From Rhodocollybia butyracea (taxonomy: Eukaryota; Basidiomycota; Agaricomycetes; Agaricales; Omphalotaceae), in NCBI GenBank assembly GCA_015501585.1, contig JADNRY010000040.1, positions 124,001 through 188,000 of the forward strand: DNA of 64,000 bases, given 5' to 3'. The notes under the pieces are model-generated. The model did not search any database. It was not told the DNA's origin and was given only the letters and a program-made list of their open reading frames with translations. The number at the start of each line of letters is the position of its first letter. The stretch's first letter is position 1. Below are positions 42,791 to 55,284 of this stretch, one piece after another. The position numbers were made by a program, and so were the translations under genes.

Positions 42791-44907
42791 GAGTATGAGA
42801 TGTGGACGTAATAAGTTTGCTCGAAATTCGTTTGCTCGTTATCTACTAGAAATCGATGAGATTCCCGATGCAGAGTTATTCAATTTTGCGGCTCACCAGG
42901 TTCCCGTGCTTACTTGTGAAGGGTTACCTGCGCTGACCGATAGGTAGACTCTTCAACGAATCAACAGGTCACTCACAGTTCGTCTCCGAGACCAAGTCGG
43001 ATTAAGCTCAAAGTAAAGAAGCGGCCAGTGAAAAGCCTCAACCTTGCCTATATCTCCCCGGGTCTCCCGTTGGTGGTCCAAATAATCTGCAGAATTCCAA
43101 AGTTTAAAACAAGATTTTTAGCTGAAAAAAGAGCTTACGTTTTATGTGGCAATTAAGTGAGCTTTATAGTCATGAAACTGATACAAGAAATGAAATTGCA
43201 ATGCCAAAAAACGAAAGGGTAAGAGAACGTTGATGGTGAAGGCGTTAGTCACAAGGCTGACCGACGTTTCCCACTTTGCGCTCCGCGTGACTTTGCATTT
43301 ATTGCTCATCGTCGCGAGTATCTCCCCTTGTTCTCAGACTTCCAAAAACAGCTGAACAGCTACATGGTCATCCATAACGTCTGAAGATCTGAAGGTGCAA
43401 GGTCAAAACTCGTCAAAGTGTACTAGCCCGGAAGGTTCAATATAAATATGTTACTCGCAGGACCCATGTCAGCTGCGATTTTCGAAACAGAAGGCACAAC
43501 TCACGCACATCGGGCTTAGCAAGCCTCATATGGATGTAAGTACTTAAGCACCTTTCGAAGATTCGACGGCGTATATTGAAACAATTTGGCTGGCCCTGGT
43601 ATGTTTATTTTATTCGTTTATTCGCCAACCGGAATCCTCTTTATTTTCCGAGAATTCCGCACTGGTACGGATATGCATATGTCATGACTCCTCACTCGGA
43701 TGCCCTCCTTGTAACTCTTATCACGCCACATCCACGAGTGATAAGTGCAGAAGGTGTCGTTTCATCGTTCCTGCCTCTGACCACCATGCCAACCTCTAAA
43801 CTTGTCAGCAAATGGTTCACCACCGTATGCGCTATGTTGAACTGCAGACCTTCAAACGCGTGCAAAAATTGCTGGACAGGAACGCTTGCGAGCCAGCTGA
43901 ATATGCTGTCTGTGAACCTGAAGGAACAGGAGGATGTCACGTACACAACATTTACACAAGAGACCAAGAGACAGGTCAATCAGGGCTGTCGTTAGTACCT
44001 GGTTCATTGCCGAGAAGTTGTAGCCGGAGTCCAAAGCCAATCTCAAGGCAGAGCCTGAGAAGGCCTGAGACTCCTCCTGGATTCGCTATCGCAGTACTTG
44101 AACAGCCACAAGGTCATTGACGGATATCTATTCACTGACTTCAGTTATGCTCCAATCATTTTCTGGTGGACCGTAACGCCAAGGCCCTCATATGATCCAC
44201 AGGAAAAGCCTCACAGTATGGGCGAACAGATCGTCTCGTCGAGTGCACCTATAGCAATGTAGCAAGGTCTGCAATGGCACGTATGTTGACCGTTAAGTCT
44301 TCAGCGCGTGTCGTTCCGTGGCGGATCTGTCTTGGGAAGTCGGTCGGTCGGTCGAGTTTATATAAACAGGAGCGTAGGATTATCAATGTTCATCACAAGC
44401 ACCTATATATCCAAACGAGTTGATACATGAGTACTTGAGTGCCAATGTGCCGCCGACCCAGGTGTACTGCTGTGTATTGATTTGGTGGTGGAAAGGTTGA
44501 GATATGGTTGAGATAAAGACTATCTTTGTAGAAGCAGAAGCAGAGCTGCGGTGGCCTTATCTAGCTGGCTGGATCGAGGTAAATGATTTGCGATCAGATT
44601 GCAGGTCAAAGCTGGGTTGATCAATGTACGGACAGCACGTGGTCAACCTTTCTTCTCTGGAGCAACACGAGTCACCACCAACAAAGGGAAGTCGACAAAG
44701 GAAAGTTGATGGCGAAGGAAAGGGCAACAAAGGACGGGCCACAGACGCGATGACTATATAACAGGCCCCAGTATGGCTTCAATTTTTCATTCCCTCCCAA
44801 CATCTCCCTCAACGATCTACCACGGCCGGTCCACCTCTCGATTCACACCCTATACAACCATTTGACATTTAAATCTTCTCAAACCTACAAATTACGCTGT
44901 CATCACT
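42791..44907. other. Largely unresolved stretch with possible fragments
   Basis: 42791-43300 should hold the ATG4 promoter. A plus-strand frame at 43580-43995 ('YFIRLFANRNPLYFP', 'WYGYAYVMTPHSDALLV') lacks an ATG. Near 44090-44264 a frame reads 'LSQYLNSHKVIDGYLFTDFS' up to a TAG at 44262. Both have protein-like composition but match nothing I know and do not join cleanly. TATA-like ACTATATAAC at 44753 lies about 150 bp before the next gene. Confidence 0.3.
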
Positions 44908-46317
44908 ATGAGCCACTCGACAACCGATGAAGACAACCTGCAAATTATCGTGCGACCCCAATCTCAGACTGCATCGGGTTATTTTCTCGTCGATCGTATT
45001 TCTAGTGGGGCTTTGGTGAGCCAATTTCTTTGGTTCTCGTTTCAACAGCAGTAACAGGACAGGTGATATCAGGGTATCCAAACCTTCATCTTTGCCGTCT
45101 TCGCAACCCTTGCAGGTTACTTTGGGATCTCGATGCAGATTCCATACTTTGACGATGAAGGAAATGAGATAGTGGTCGCTCTTCAGAGGCAAGTAGTTTC
45201 CGTAGTTAATAGGTTTCCATTGTCTAACTTCACTTCGTAGGGAAGTTGAGCAGCTTCGTCAGGCCCGGGACGCTCAAAATCTTGAAATCGAAAACCTCCG
45301 CTCGGAAAGAGACAGCGCACAGGAAACCGCTGATCGTCAAGGAGCTCTAATTCCACGACTAGTTTCAGAGGTGACGGGTCACGCTATCACTCAGCGCACC
45401 CAAGACGAGCGCCTTGCGAAGTTGGAGCACGCGGATCAAGCTCAAAGATCCCAGATTAGTGACCTTCAGGCTAATACAGAGGTCCTCAGGAAGGATCTTC
45501 AGAAATCTGAAGCGCTCCGTGGAACGTTACAGGCTCAAAACCAACTGCTTACTGGAGAGAGCTCGCAGATGAAAGAAACTCTAGCCCGACAAACCGACGA
45601 GATGGTCACTCAGCTGCCTTTCATGACAAAACACTGCAGGACGGGGAAAAGGATCGCAAGGCCCTTCAAGAAAAAGTCGAACTTTTTACAGCGTTGTCCA
45701 ACGAGTTATATTCCGAGAAATCTACAATCTTAGGGCAACTAGATAGTACGATTCTCAAACTTTCGAACACACGGCATGCTCTTTCCGACATTACAGAGCA
45801 CTCGAACAAAATCGGAATTGTACTGAAGAAACTAGGTACTGTGATGAAGACTCCCGACAGATCGTTCGAGATGGATAGCGAGATGTCGGATGAAAGCTTA
45901 ATGTAAGTGCATTACCAAATACATATCCATGTTTTTTTCGCAATCTGATGAGGTACCTGTTAGGGTGATTTTAACTTTGACGCACTTGCATAATCGCAAG
46001 GACAGTGTTGTGGGTCGGGGAACGGGCAAAGATACTTCTCGAGCTGAAGAAATTGCTATTGCCTCCCTGGCATGTGAGTTTGTGAAAAACGCTTATAGTA
46101 TGTATTTGAACTTTGCGCCTCTGAAAACTCCTAATCAAAGTTCTCAACACTTCCAGAGTTCCCATCGTGGCCATGGGCCCTAGATCAACCTTCATCAACG
46201 AAGTTCAAGTTTGGGCCCACCACCGCTGATTCACCTGCATCAGTACTTTTGCCATCTTCGTCGAAGTTTGACCTTCCAGGTAATGGGGGGGCAACTGAGT
46301 CTTCGCTCAACGTTTAA
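44908..46317 (+). pseudogene. Coiled-coil membrane protein with C-terminal domain, one apparent frameshift
   Basis: ATG 44908 (MSHSTTDEDNLQ), a GT-AG intron 45016-45071, then a membrane segment 'FIFAVFATLAGYFGISM'. After an intron ending near 45240 comes a long coiled coil ('EVEQLRQARDAQNLEIENLR') to about 45600. There the coding frame jumps: upstream heptads end in one frame and the continuation ('KALQEKVELFTALSNELYSE') is in another, with no room for an intron. The last exons encode 'VVGRGTGKDTSRAEEIAIAS', reminiscent of the end of a double-stranded-RNA-binding fold, and a Pro/Ser tail to TAA 46315-46317. Unknown function. One base error in the sequence would restore a full gene, so pseudogene status is provisional. 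Confidence 0.5.
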
Positions 46318-47672
46318 CTACTAGAAGACATGGCACAGTTAGAACAGATTACCAAATGAACCCGATGTCGACGACTATTTTTTCTCCAACACCCATAGGG
46401 TTTTTTTCTACTATAGGTTTTAGATAAGTAACGCTCAATCTAATTATCACTTCCCAGCTGCTTCGATGACTTTGGCTAGTCTCCGCGAAAGTTGCAGCAC
46501 CTAGCTTTGATTCTTCATGTGTTGTTTAGCATTACTGCTGGGCATTTTGAGGATAGGTAAACGCTAGTGCTCCGAGGTAGCAACTCGAGTGAGTCCCAAG
46601 ATAAAGTCTCCGAATAAGTTGATTCCTATTAGTGAGGACTCGAAGTTACTATGAACTCGTGTATGTCGATCCGTAGCGATCCGTATTTCTATGACAGCCG
46701 CCGATGGCTAGCTACTCCAGTTGCTAGCTGAGTACTCATGGCGCTCGGGAAGAAGCCGAAGATTTCAACCGCAGTGCGAAAGCGGTTCCCTCAACCCCCA
46801 AACTGCTGTAGACGTTTGGCTCCCGTGATCAGATTTAACCTCGGCAAGCGAGCTTAAATCAGAGTTGATATACGGATGTAAGATGGCGGTCTAGGCGATT
46901 GTGGCGTCACCTTTCGAACTTTCATCATCTACGGTTTCTTCGAAGCGCTAAAAGGATAGACTTGGAATCTCTCGGATAAATCAACAACGGCCTAAGCTTG
47001 TTTGATCTGCGGTTGCGCTAGGATCATTGGGCCATTAGTGGCCATCGATCCATCTTTGAACTTATCAATCTTACTCAAGGTGATAACACAGGAATACCGC
47101 TGTTAATAGGCTGGAGTTCATAACCCAGAACCCAGAACCATCGTGATCTTTGAGCTAAATACTTGATGGCTGATACATAACTAAGCCTCTTGACTGGTGA
47201 GTAAGCCTCAATGTTACCCCAAAAAACGAAGTAGATGCTGTTTCTCTAGTACATAAGCTTTGGAGCTTGAAGCCGTCAAAATTCCTATGCATAAGTTCGC
47301 GTAAGTTCAGCCCTTGCTTTCACTTCAGCGGCCAACTTGACGCCAGGCGAAGGCGAACGTTGCTGCGCTACCAGGATAGGAAGTGATTACTACTTTTATC
47401 GCGTTTGCGATGATCAACATGATCTTGGATCCGATCGTCCAAGTTAATGTTACAAGTATAAGATATGCTGTGGATACTGGGAGTCTATGAAGACACGATA
47501 ACAGCGCTATATGGATTATAAACAGCATGATCAAACCTTCTCGTATCCGATAAAAAGCGAATCGTCGAAAGTAAGATGCGGTTCCGTTTTTCTTTCCTAG
47601 CCCGTATGGCCGATATATCTGAGATAGATTCGGTGTAAGTGGTTGTTCGTTTACATCTGTACATCTTTGTTG
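46318..47672. other. Intergenic, nothing recognised
   Basis: 1.35 kb without a plausible frame on either strand; a short hydrophobic minus-strand frame at 47534-47325 is probably chance. Confidence 0.45.
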
Positions 47673-49177
47673 ATGTTGTCGACCAGTCGTTTGGCAAACA
47701 TGCTGTTTGCGTCTGCCTTAGGCAAATACCGACGATATTTGTTTGAGCTGCTTAAAATTAATCACTGCCCTTTCATAGTTATTCTCTTCTACGACCATCT
47801 ACTTACCTTGGGTATGCCTTTTGGATCTCTCGTTGTGATGTTACTTACCCACAAATTCCCAATCAGATTCCGAAATAAGGCTGCTCTGGAGACGCCCTAG
47901 GAATGCAGGCGGATATTTATTTTTTGTGAACCGATATTTTGCTCTCGGAAATATAGTACCCGCAATTTCTTTGTTTTCTACTTCCTTCTCGCCCTCTGTG
48001 AGCTGGTTCTTCCCATATTTTTCCGGAAATTTCTGATGATCTTCTTAGAGGTAGATATAACAGTGTACACCTCCGAAACATGCTAATCCGAAAACGTTGG
48101 CCGTTGTCTAGCTGCCAATCTCTAGAGCTATACCATCAGGTGTTTCAATCTATTACACAAGGCATAGTTACTGGCAAGTGCATATCCGTACTTCTGTCAC
48201 AGGTTCTGAGTCTCCTCCAATTGATAGCTCTATTTGCTCTACGTGTCTATGCATTATATGGCCTTAAAAAGACTGTCCTTATTATTTTTATGGGCATCGC
48301 AATATTGGGTGCCGTCACAAGTATCTCGGTAAGTCGAATTTCTAGCTACATTGGATGTATTGTGAAATTAACGAGTCGCCCAGCTTAGTTTCGTCGGCCG
48401 AGACGAGTCAACGCCCTCAGATCTGGGCTGTCATATTCTTCTAAACTCGAGCAAGTGAGTGTTCGCTTTTCTCAATATCTTCAAATATCTCTAATCCTAT
48501 GATCCAGCGCTGCTAGTGAGCTTGTAGTGAATTTCGTGTTCACAATTTAACACGTTTGAGCAGGTATAGCTATAGGTTGGGAAGGCTTGTTGATAGTAGA
48601 CTCGATACTGTTTGCCATGACTATGCGCAAAGCATACCAGACACATTTTTCACTCAGTGGGATCAAAGTAGGGAGATCACTTCTATCCGTTATCATACGC
48701 GATGGTGAGTGATTACAACAGTGACTTTTCATCCGTGTCCATGGGTTAACCCCCAAGGTCCGCTTTAGGCTCAATTTACTTCCTGTAAGACCTCTGTGCT
48801 TCTGAAAGAGTTGATTAACTTGCTCATTAATCAAGAATCATGGCATTGTTGAACGTGGTAAACATTATTACCCTTCATGTAAGCGTGTTTCCCATCTCTG
48901 AGTCGGCCCTTCTAACATTGACCTTACTATCTACTAGATCTCTGGTGTGCGTTATGTCCTAGCGTTTGCTCATGCAGTAATCTGACACCCGTATCAGCCT
49001 TTGCAAGGAAATCTCTCTGCCTTTGTGGGATGGTACGTGTGCGACATATTTTCTGGAATAGTCGTACTAATGGTTTATCGTAGTCTGTCAGTAACTCTCA
49101 TGTCGCGGATGATTCTCAATCTACATCAAGTGGCGGACACTGGTATCTATACTGATCATGCAACAATTACTATATAA
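47673..49177 (+). CDS. DUF6533-type multi-pass membrane protein
   Basis: Splicing by hand gives an intact product. 'FYDHLLTL' joins across the intron 47814-47866 to 'DSEIRLLWRRPRNAGGYLFF' and 'VNRYFALGNIVPAI', the signature of the N-terminal DUF6533 region. Then follow 'LFALRVYALYGLKKTVL', 'WEGLLIVDSILFAMTMRKAY', 'LLSVIIRDG', and 'ISGPLQGNLSAFVG' joined to 'LSVTLMSRMILNLHQVAD'. The stop is TAA 49175-49177. A TGA at about 48983 falls inside an intron (donor GTGCGT after ATCTCTGGT, acceptor TATCAG) and is not a break. The exact start is uncertain; ATG 47673 is the best candidate. These seven-helix proteins are abundant in Agaricomycetes, and no function has been shown that I know of. Confidence 0.75.
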
Positions 49178-50045
49178 AGACAATAAAAGCTGCTTTGCCA
49201 TTTCTATAAATGTTCGTCCTTCCGTGACGGTGCCCTTTTCGCCCGACTCGGCGTATCGGAGAGCACCACAGTTGCGATTGTGCAGCAGTTTTATTAAGTT
49301 TGGCTCATGGCTTGAAACAGGTCAACGTTCAACATCCAAGTTCATGTCCAGTTCATCCTATACTCTAAATGAAGGCTGTTTAGACGCTCAAAATAATTTA
49401 CATCAGCAATTCCCGCGCAGCGGCTGTTCCGGCAAGTGCACAAGCGCGGAGCGCGAGTCGGCAACTTTCAAAATACTGATCAAAGTGCTGGCTTCCTTCC
49501 ATCCTGGAGTCATCGTTGTACTTTAAATCATTAAGTGCTCAAAATTACTTATGTATTTTTACCCAAGCAACCGCAGTGTAGCGGCAGAGTCACTGGCCCA
49601 CAGTGGCACTTTTGTCGCACCTTCTAAGTTCTTCATTGGTTCTTCATGCAGCGCGCCTCTCTCAACAAATATTTTTCCCTAAAAGTTGCTGGGGTAAGTA
49701 TGCCCAATGATGACTGTTATTTATGGCCACTGAATGTGCCATGCATTAATTGAGTCTGGGATCTACTATTGCATACCTTTATGCTTGAGTCCAACTTGAG
49801 TCAGGGGTCCATTAGCTAAGCCCAAAAATCTCATGCTGAAGTCCTGGAGCAAGTTGTTGATGACAAGCCAATGTTAGAGTAGGTATAGTAGTCAACTCAG
49901 CAGCAGAGGGTCTGGGAAGAGCCAAAATGAAAGGGAAGCGGAACGTGCTCATAATTCACACCGTCAATCCTTAGCAAACTTTATCTTGCGCCTTTATGCA
50001 ATCTACTCAAACAGTAACACCAAAGTAAGATGGCTGTGTTCAGAA

Positions 50046-50076
<31 letters not shown>

Positions 50077-50616
50077 GAAATATCCTTATTAATTCAGTAC
50101 CTATTGATTTCTATACCAAAATTGCCTGTTACAACAAGCGGTGGAGCCACCAAGGAAAAAACAACAACAATGTATGAAAACAAGCAACTGAATTGGTAAT
50201 CTAATGTATGTACTACTACATATAGTTGAATCGACTGAACACCTACATACGGAGTATGTCCTAACAACTTACACCGTAGTACCAAAGGCAATACGGGTGG
50301 TAGAAGAAGTGGATAAAATGAGATTAACCTTGAAATTGTTCAAACTTTGTATCTCTAAATGGTAGATCAAATACTACACATACTAGGGATACCTCTGTGG
50401 CGTAGGCATGGGTCTCTTCAAGCTTGTGTCCATTAGTTTTTCCACTTAAAAGTTATTACGTACTATCCAGACGCCGGCGCCGGCCAGTGCTTCCCACGTG
50501 GCAACAAAACGCGGTCAACGCGTTTTCAAGCGCCTCCGAGTACAGCTTTTGACAGTTCAACAATCTTGAATTAAAGCACTTATAAACCTGCCGACAGTTA
50601 CAGCATTATCAAATTC
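49178..50616. other. Intergenic with a long G tract
   Basis: No convincing gene. A plus-strand frame at 49158-49526 begins inside the preceding gene and looks like chance. ACTTATAAACC at 50579 is a TATA-like site about 38 bp before the next ATG. Confidence 0.45.
50046..50075 (+). repeat. Homopolymer of 30 G
   Basis: Thirty consecutive G on the plus strand; a strong quadruplex former, and a place where assembly length is unreliable. Confidence 0.9.
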
Positions 50617-51600
50617 ATGGCTTACATCACAACTCCTGGAGAGGCAAACAACCGAATCGAGGACGGAAGGCATTCAAATTCTCAGCCCCCGGGCCAGACT
50701 GCGCTTCGCGCTATAGGAAGGTCTTCTCCTGATGTATCGCAAATCGCTTTTGATGTTTACAAAAACCAACAGACCCTAGTGAGCTATTTTTCTTTTTTCC
50801 TCTTGAATAAACTGTTTCGACGTCCTTACTGCAGAATTTCGAATCAGTCACTACTTATCGATCCCTGTACGCCCGAAACGGTATACAAACACTTCAATCA
50901 TGTGCAGAGAGCCATCGTAGATGTGAAAGTATCCATACTCGGGGGTGCAAAAACGAGGCTTGTTCAAGCCAACCAATACACGGTCGAACTAGGACCCAAG
51001 CCCACAACGGAGATCGAGCGTTTTTCTCGAGATAGGCATGTCAATATTGCCAGATTAGAGGACTATGTCAATTATCTCAAGACTGGGGCTGACAAGGCTA
51101 AAGATTATTTTGATTGGAGTCTGAACCGAGAACAAACGAGGGAGCTGGCAAAGCTGGGGAGGTGAGAATTCTATTATGATGCGATAAACTTGTTAACGGG
51201 AAGTCATGCAATAGCAAACAAGAGGAATCGAAGACCTCTGAGTTGATCAACGAAAGGGATGGTGAAGTAGAAAGACTGGGGGCAGAGCTGGGGCCGTGAA
51301 GCTGGCTACGACCACAGAGATTGAAGATCTAAAGCAGAAGTTGGTTCATAACACCGTGGCGTCGAATCGCTTCGATGAACTAACCATGGAGAACGAGCAG
51401 CTAGCGTCTACGCTCCGTGCGGAGCAAGCCAAGGTCGCCAGACTAAAACAATTGCGTCAAATATCTCCAGGATGGTGCCAAGGTTACTCAAGCAGAGGTT
51501 GATAATCTAGCTAAGGCGCGAACAGTAGGGCTGGAAAGGTGAACATTTCTTACGGTGTGATATAGTGTCACCAATTTGTTACTGAAAACCGACGCAATAG

Positions 51601-52517
51601 GAAAGGAGAGGAGCTGAAGACGTCGATCAACGAAAGGGATACTGAGATAGAGAGACTAAAGACAAAACTAGAGGCTGTGACCACAGAGGCTGAAGATCTA
51701 AAGCAGAAGTTGGTTAATAACGCCGTGGAATCGACTCGCTTCAATGAACTAACTATGGAGAACGGGCAACTGGCGTCTACGCTCAGTGCGGAGCAAGCTA
51801 AGGTCGCCAGACTAAACGATTGCGTCAAATATCTCCAGGATGGCGCTAAAGTTACTCAAACAGAGCTTGATACTCTAACCAGGGAGCGGACAGCAGAACT
51901 GGAAAGGTGATCATTTCTACCCGCGCGATATAGTGTCACCAATTTGTTGATGAAATTCAACGCGATAGGAAAGGAGAAGAGCTGAAGACGTCGATCAACG
52001 AAAGGGATAATGAAATAGAGAGACTAAAGACAGAAGCGGAGGCTGTAACCACAGAGGTCGAAAATATAAAGCAGAAGTCGGTGGATGAGGCCGTGGCGTC
52101 GACTCGCTTCAATGAACTAACCACGGAGAACGAGAGACTTTCGTCTTTACTCATCGCGGAGCAAGCCAAAGTCACCAGACTAAACGATTGTGTCAAATAT
52201 CTCCAGGACGGTGCCAAAGCTGCTCAAACAGAGATCGATAATGTAAACAGGGAGCGAACGGCAGAACTAGAGGCTATGAAACTGGCTATGACCGCGGAGG
52301 TTGAAGATCTGAAGCGGAATTTAGTTGATAACACCATGGCTTCGAATGGCTTCAATGAACTAACCACGGAGAATGAGCGACTGGCGTCTGCACTCAGTGC
52401 GGAGCAAGCCAATGTCGCCAGACTTAACGACTGTATCAAATATCTCCAACACGGTGCCAGAGTTATGCAAACGGACGTCAATAATCTAACGAAGGAGCAA
52501 TCGGCAGAGTTGGAAAG
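51601..52517 (+). repeat. Tandem exon-intron modules of the coiled-coil gene
   Basis: The 306-nt exon 51601-51906 and both halves of exon 51969-52517 are diverged copies. The introns 51539-51600, 51907-51968 and 52518-52572 are also similar (GATATAGTGTCACCAATTTG shared by the first two; ACGCGATAG ends), and each is followed by GGAAAGGAG. Confidence 0.8.
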
Positions 52518-53260
52518 GTAAGCGTATGATATATTAAATGCGTCAACTTAATAATGAAATCCAACGCGATAGGAAAGGAGAAGAGTTGAGGACTTCGATC
52601 CACGAAAAAGATAGTGAAATAGAGAGACTAAAGGCCGAGTTGGAGGGTGTGAAACTGGCTATGGTGGTTGAGGTCGAAAATTTGCAAAGGTAGATAATCC
52701 TTATAAGCTTCCCATGCCACGATCTAAAAGATTACAAATCCTCTAGAACTCGAGACGAGCTGGAAATCCTACAGCAGGCTAACGCCCCTTCCCCAGACGT
52801 CGTGGAACTCTCGTTGGCACTTGTCTCTGAACAGACCAAAACCGCAGCTCTCGAAATAGAGAAATCCAGAGCTGTAGCCTTGAGTAATTCGTTTGTCATT
52901 GGTCTCTCGGAGCTCAAGGAAATGCTCAATTCTAGAGACGAAGAAATCACTGAGCTTCGTAAAGCTCGGGACGCCAAAATCGCCGAAAACGACCGTCTTT
53001 GTGCCGAGAGAGATGCATTCGAAGGAACTGGTCCGCGCAGAGTTAACGAGATCGTGGACCTATTAGCGGAGCTTCGAGCACAAGAAGTTATTCAACTCCA
53101 CCAACGGAACGTATCCGTAACCTGACGAAATCGGTGGAGGATCAAAAAGCAGAGATCGGTGGTCTCCAGGCGCAAGCACTGTCGCTACAAAATAACATCG
53201 ATAACCTGACGAAATCGGTGGAGGTCAGAAGACAGAAATCGATGCTCTCCAAGTCCAAAG

Positions 53261-53790
53261 AGGGTCTCTACGAAACGAGCTTGATCATTCTCAAACGCGT
53301 CGGACCGCGTTGAGGCTGAGAACGAGCGTCTTCACAGGGAAATTCGTAGTATGGAAGGAACCCTCGAGCAACAACGAGTCGATATGAAAGCTGCAGCTGC
53401 AGCTGACAAACGAAAAATCAAAGAGCTGGAAGTTCAAGGAGGGTCTCTACGGAATGAGCTTCATCATTCTCAAACGCGTTGCACCTCGATGAAGGCTGCG
53501 CATGATAGTCTTCACGCAGAAGTTCGTAGTCTGGAAGGAACCGTCCAGCAACAACGAGTCGATATGAAAGCTGCAGCTGCAGCTGCGAAACAAAAAATCA
53601 AAGAGTTGGAAGTTCAAGGAAGGTCTCTACGAAAGGAGCTCGATCATTTTGAAACGCTTTGTATCACGCTGGAGCTTGAAAATAAGCGTCTTCATGTGGA
53701 TAATAATAAACTGGCAGGGACTGTCCAGCAACAACGAACCGAAATAAAAGCTGACAAACGAAAAATCGAAGAGCTGGGGCGAGGATTGGT
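53261..53790 (+). repeat. 180-bp tandem repeat (60-codon coiled-coil unit)
   Basis: TGGAAGGAACC-type starts at 53352 and 53532, with a diverged TGGCAGGGACT at 53712, are exactly 180 bp apart; GGGTCTCTACG/AGGTCTCTACG at 53260, 53440 and 53620 shows the same period. Confidence 0.85.
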
Positions 53791-53833
53791 GTACTGCAGT
53801 TGCAATCGTGGTTTGTGCCAACTAGAAAAGTGA

Positions 53834-55025
53834 CCAACCATCTCTTGAAGTTTCCCAAGTATCCAATCAACAACAACCACCTGTTTCCGCTCATAAACAT
53901 AAGCGGAAGACAGCTCAACCGAACTATGGACATTAATTCTCATCGACCGGCGATGGGTAAGGAAGTCACACGTTTCTCATTTTTGAAGTTATGTTCACTT
54001 GTATTCACACAGATCCATCTAGACTCCATGACGCGGAGAATCCTCGAGTACGAAGGAGCTCCAGAGTCGAGCTATATATACTTATGTTAAGGGTTAAGCT
54101 TCAAGGGGAAGACGATATGCTCATGATATGCATTTTATCATTTATGATCCTCTCTATCTTGTTCTGTTCATATCCAATTTCGATGCGCCATTCTATGCAT
54201 ATCGCTATGCATTATTTCAGAGTCTGCAGGGAATATTTCATGCTTTTCCGACTCGATCAAGTAGGCATAAACTAGCTATCGCATCTCGGTTGAACTAAGG
54301 AACCGATTCATAATGTATAATTCTCGATTCGTGAACGTTCACATCTCCAAAAGGATTGGGAAACAACACACGTACCCTAAAGGAGATATTCTCCGTTAGG
54401 ATCTTTGGTACTGCAAAACCAAGAAGGCTTGTTCTCGAAGTTATTAGCTAGATTGAAGTTAAGAGGCGCTCCGTATAACGTGTATAGTATATATAAGTAG
54501 TAAGTACAAGCAATGTCTTTTCAGCTTTTGGCTGATCCATAATTACGTATCGGTCGTGCTGATCCAGGACGGCCATTCCATCCCATACCCACACTAAGCG
54601 GGATATATTCGTCTGCCAGGTCTAGCTCTCCAGCTTCGCCGGATCTTCGGCATTAACCATGAAATCAGCTTCAGCGGAGTCCATGTCAAGCAAACGCATA
54701 TCTTCCTGGGCCCATTGCACGAGTCGGCTTTCTCCTACACGAAATGACGCTCCCCGTCGACGACGGATTTTATAGGTCTAAATGTGGTTGGCAAGAGAGC
54801 TGTTGCTCGAGTGGTGGGAAGATAAGTTCTCATGCGATTGAAGATGATGCTGAGACGCTGAGAGGTGGCGATAACAGGTTCTGGAAGATGATTCGAGATA
54901 TGGGAAATATATGGTCGAATATGTTCGTCAATCAGATGTCTAGGAGGGTGGTATACCATATAGGATACGGAGAGGACGCAAAAACTGAAAAGTAGATTGA
55001 ACTTATTAGTGTCGAAGAATAATCG
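53834..55025. other. Unresolved stretch downstream of the coiled-coil gene
   Basis: A frame at 53800-53960 may be a last exon of the coiled-coil gene. A plus-strand ATG frame 54744-54995 ('MTLPVDDGFYRSKCGW') and its complement are unrecognised. Nothing else is supported. Confidence 0.3.
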
Positions 55026-55284
55026 TTAGACTTGTGTGATAACGAACCCTATTGCAAGGACAATGAGTGCGACAGTAGCTCGAGAAGGCCGTGGAGGAGA
55101 TATCGTATCCGTTAAACTGTCTTCATCAGATGTATCATTAGATGGAGGAGGTTCTTGTGTGATTCTGAACATTAATTCCACTGTAATTTTATGAGTATGA
55201 CAAGGAAAGAAGAAAATTGGACGATCTGGGCTCACCGACATCTTCTACGGACGGTACATTCTGACGATGAGAATTCACCGGCAT
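55026..55284 (-). CDS. Small tail-anchored protein, two exons
   Basis: ATG 55284 (MPVNSHRQNVPSVEDV), a 55-nt intron 55181-55235 (donor GTGAGC, acceptor TTACAG), then 'ELMFRITQEPPPSNDTSDED' and the final hydrophobic helix 'ATVALIVLAIGFVITQV' directly before TAA. The product is about 67 residues: a soluble acidic head and one C-terminal membrane anchor with almost nothing after it, the layout of tail-anchored (GET-pathway) proteins. An in-frame TAG lies just upstream of the ATG, which supports this start unless another exon exists. No homologue is recognised. Confidence 0.45.

Larger units (their letters stand above)
50617..53833 (+). pseudogene. Long coiled-coil protein built from duplicated exon modules, with several indels
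   Basis: ATG 50617 (MAYITTPGEANN). An intron begins after 'NQQTL', and 'EIERFSRDRHVNIARLEDYV' marks a second exon up to 51161. Exons 51215-51538, 51601-51906 and 51969-52517 each carry the module 'RFNELTMENGQLASTLSAEQ' followed by 'AKVARLNDCVKYLQDGAK'. The last exon holds two modules without an intron. Further coiled coil follows from 52573, then three 180-bp repeats from 53351. Single-base slips against sister repeats are seen at about 51450, 53100, 53229 and 53315, so the copy appears to be decaying. Coiled coil implies a structural or scaffold protein, but no domain of known function is visible. Confidence 0.55.

Noticed and set aside
48975..48990. Nonsense codon in the first DUF6533 gene
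   Set aside because: A GTGCGT donor and TATCAG acceptor remove it and join two family motifs in frame.
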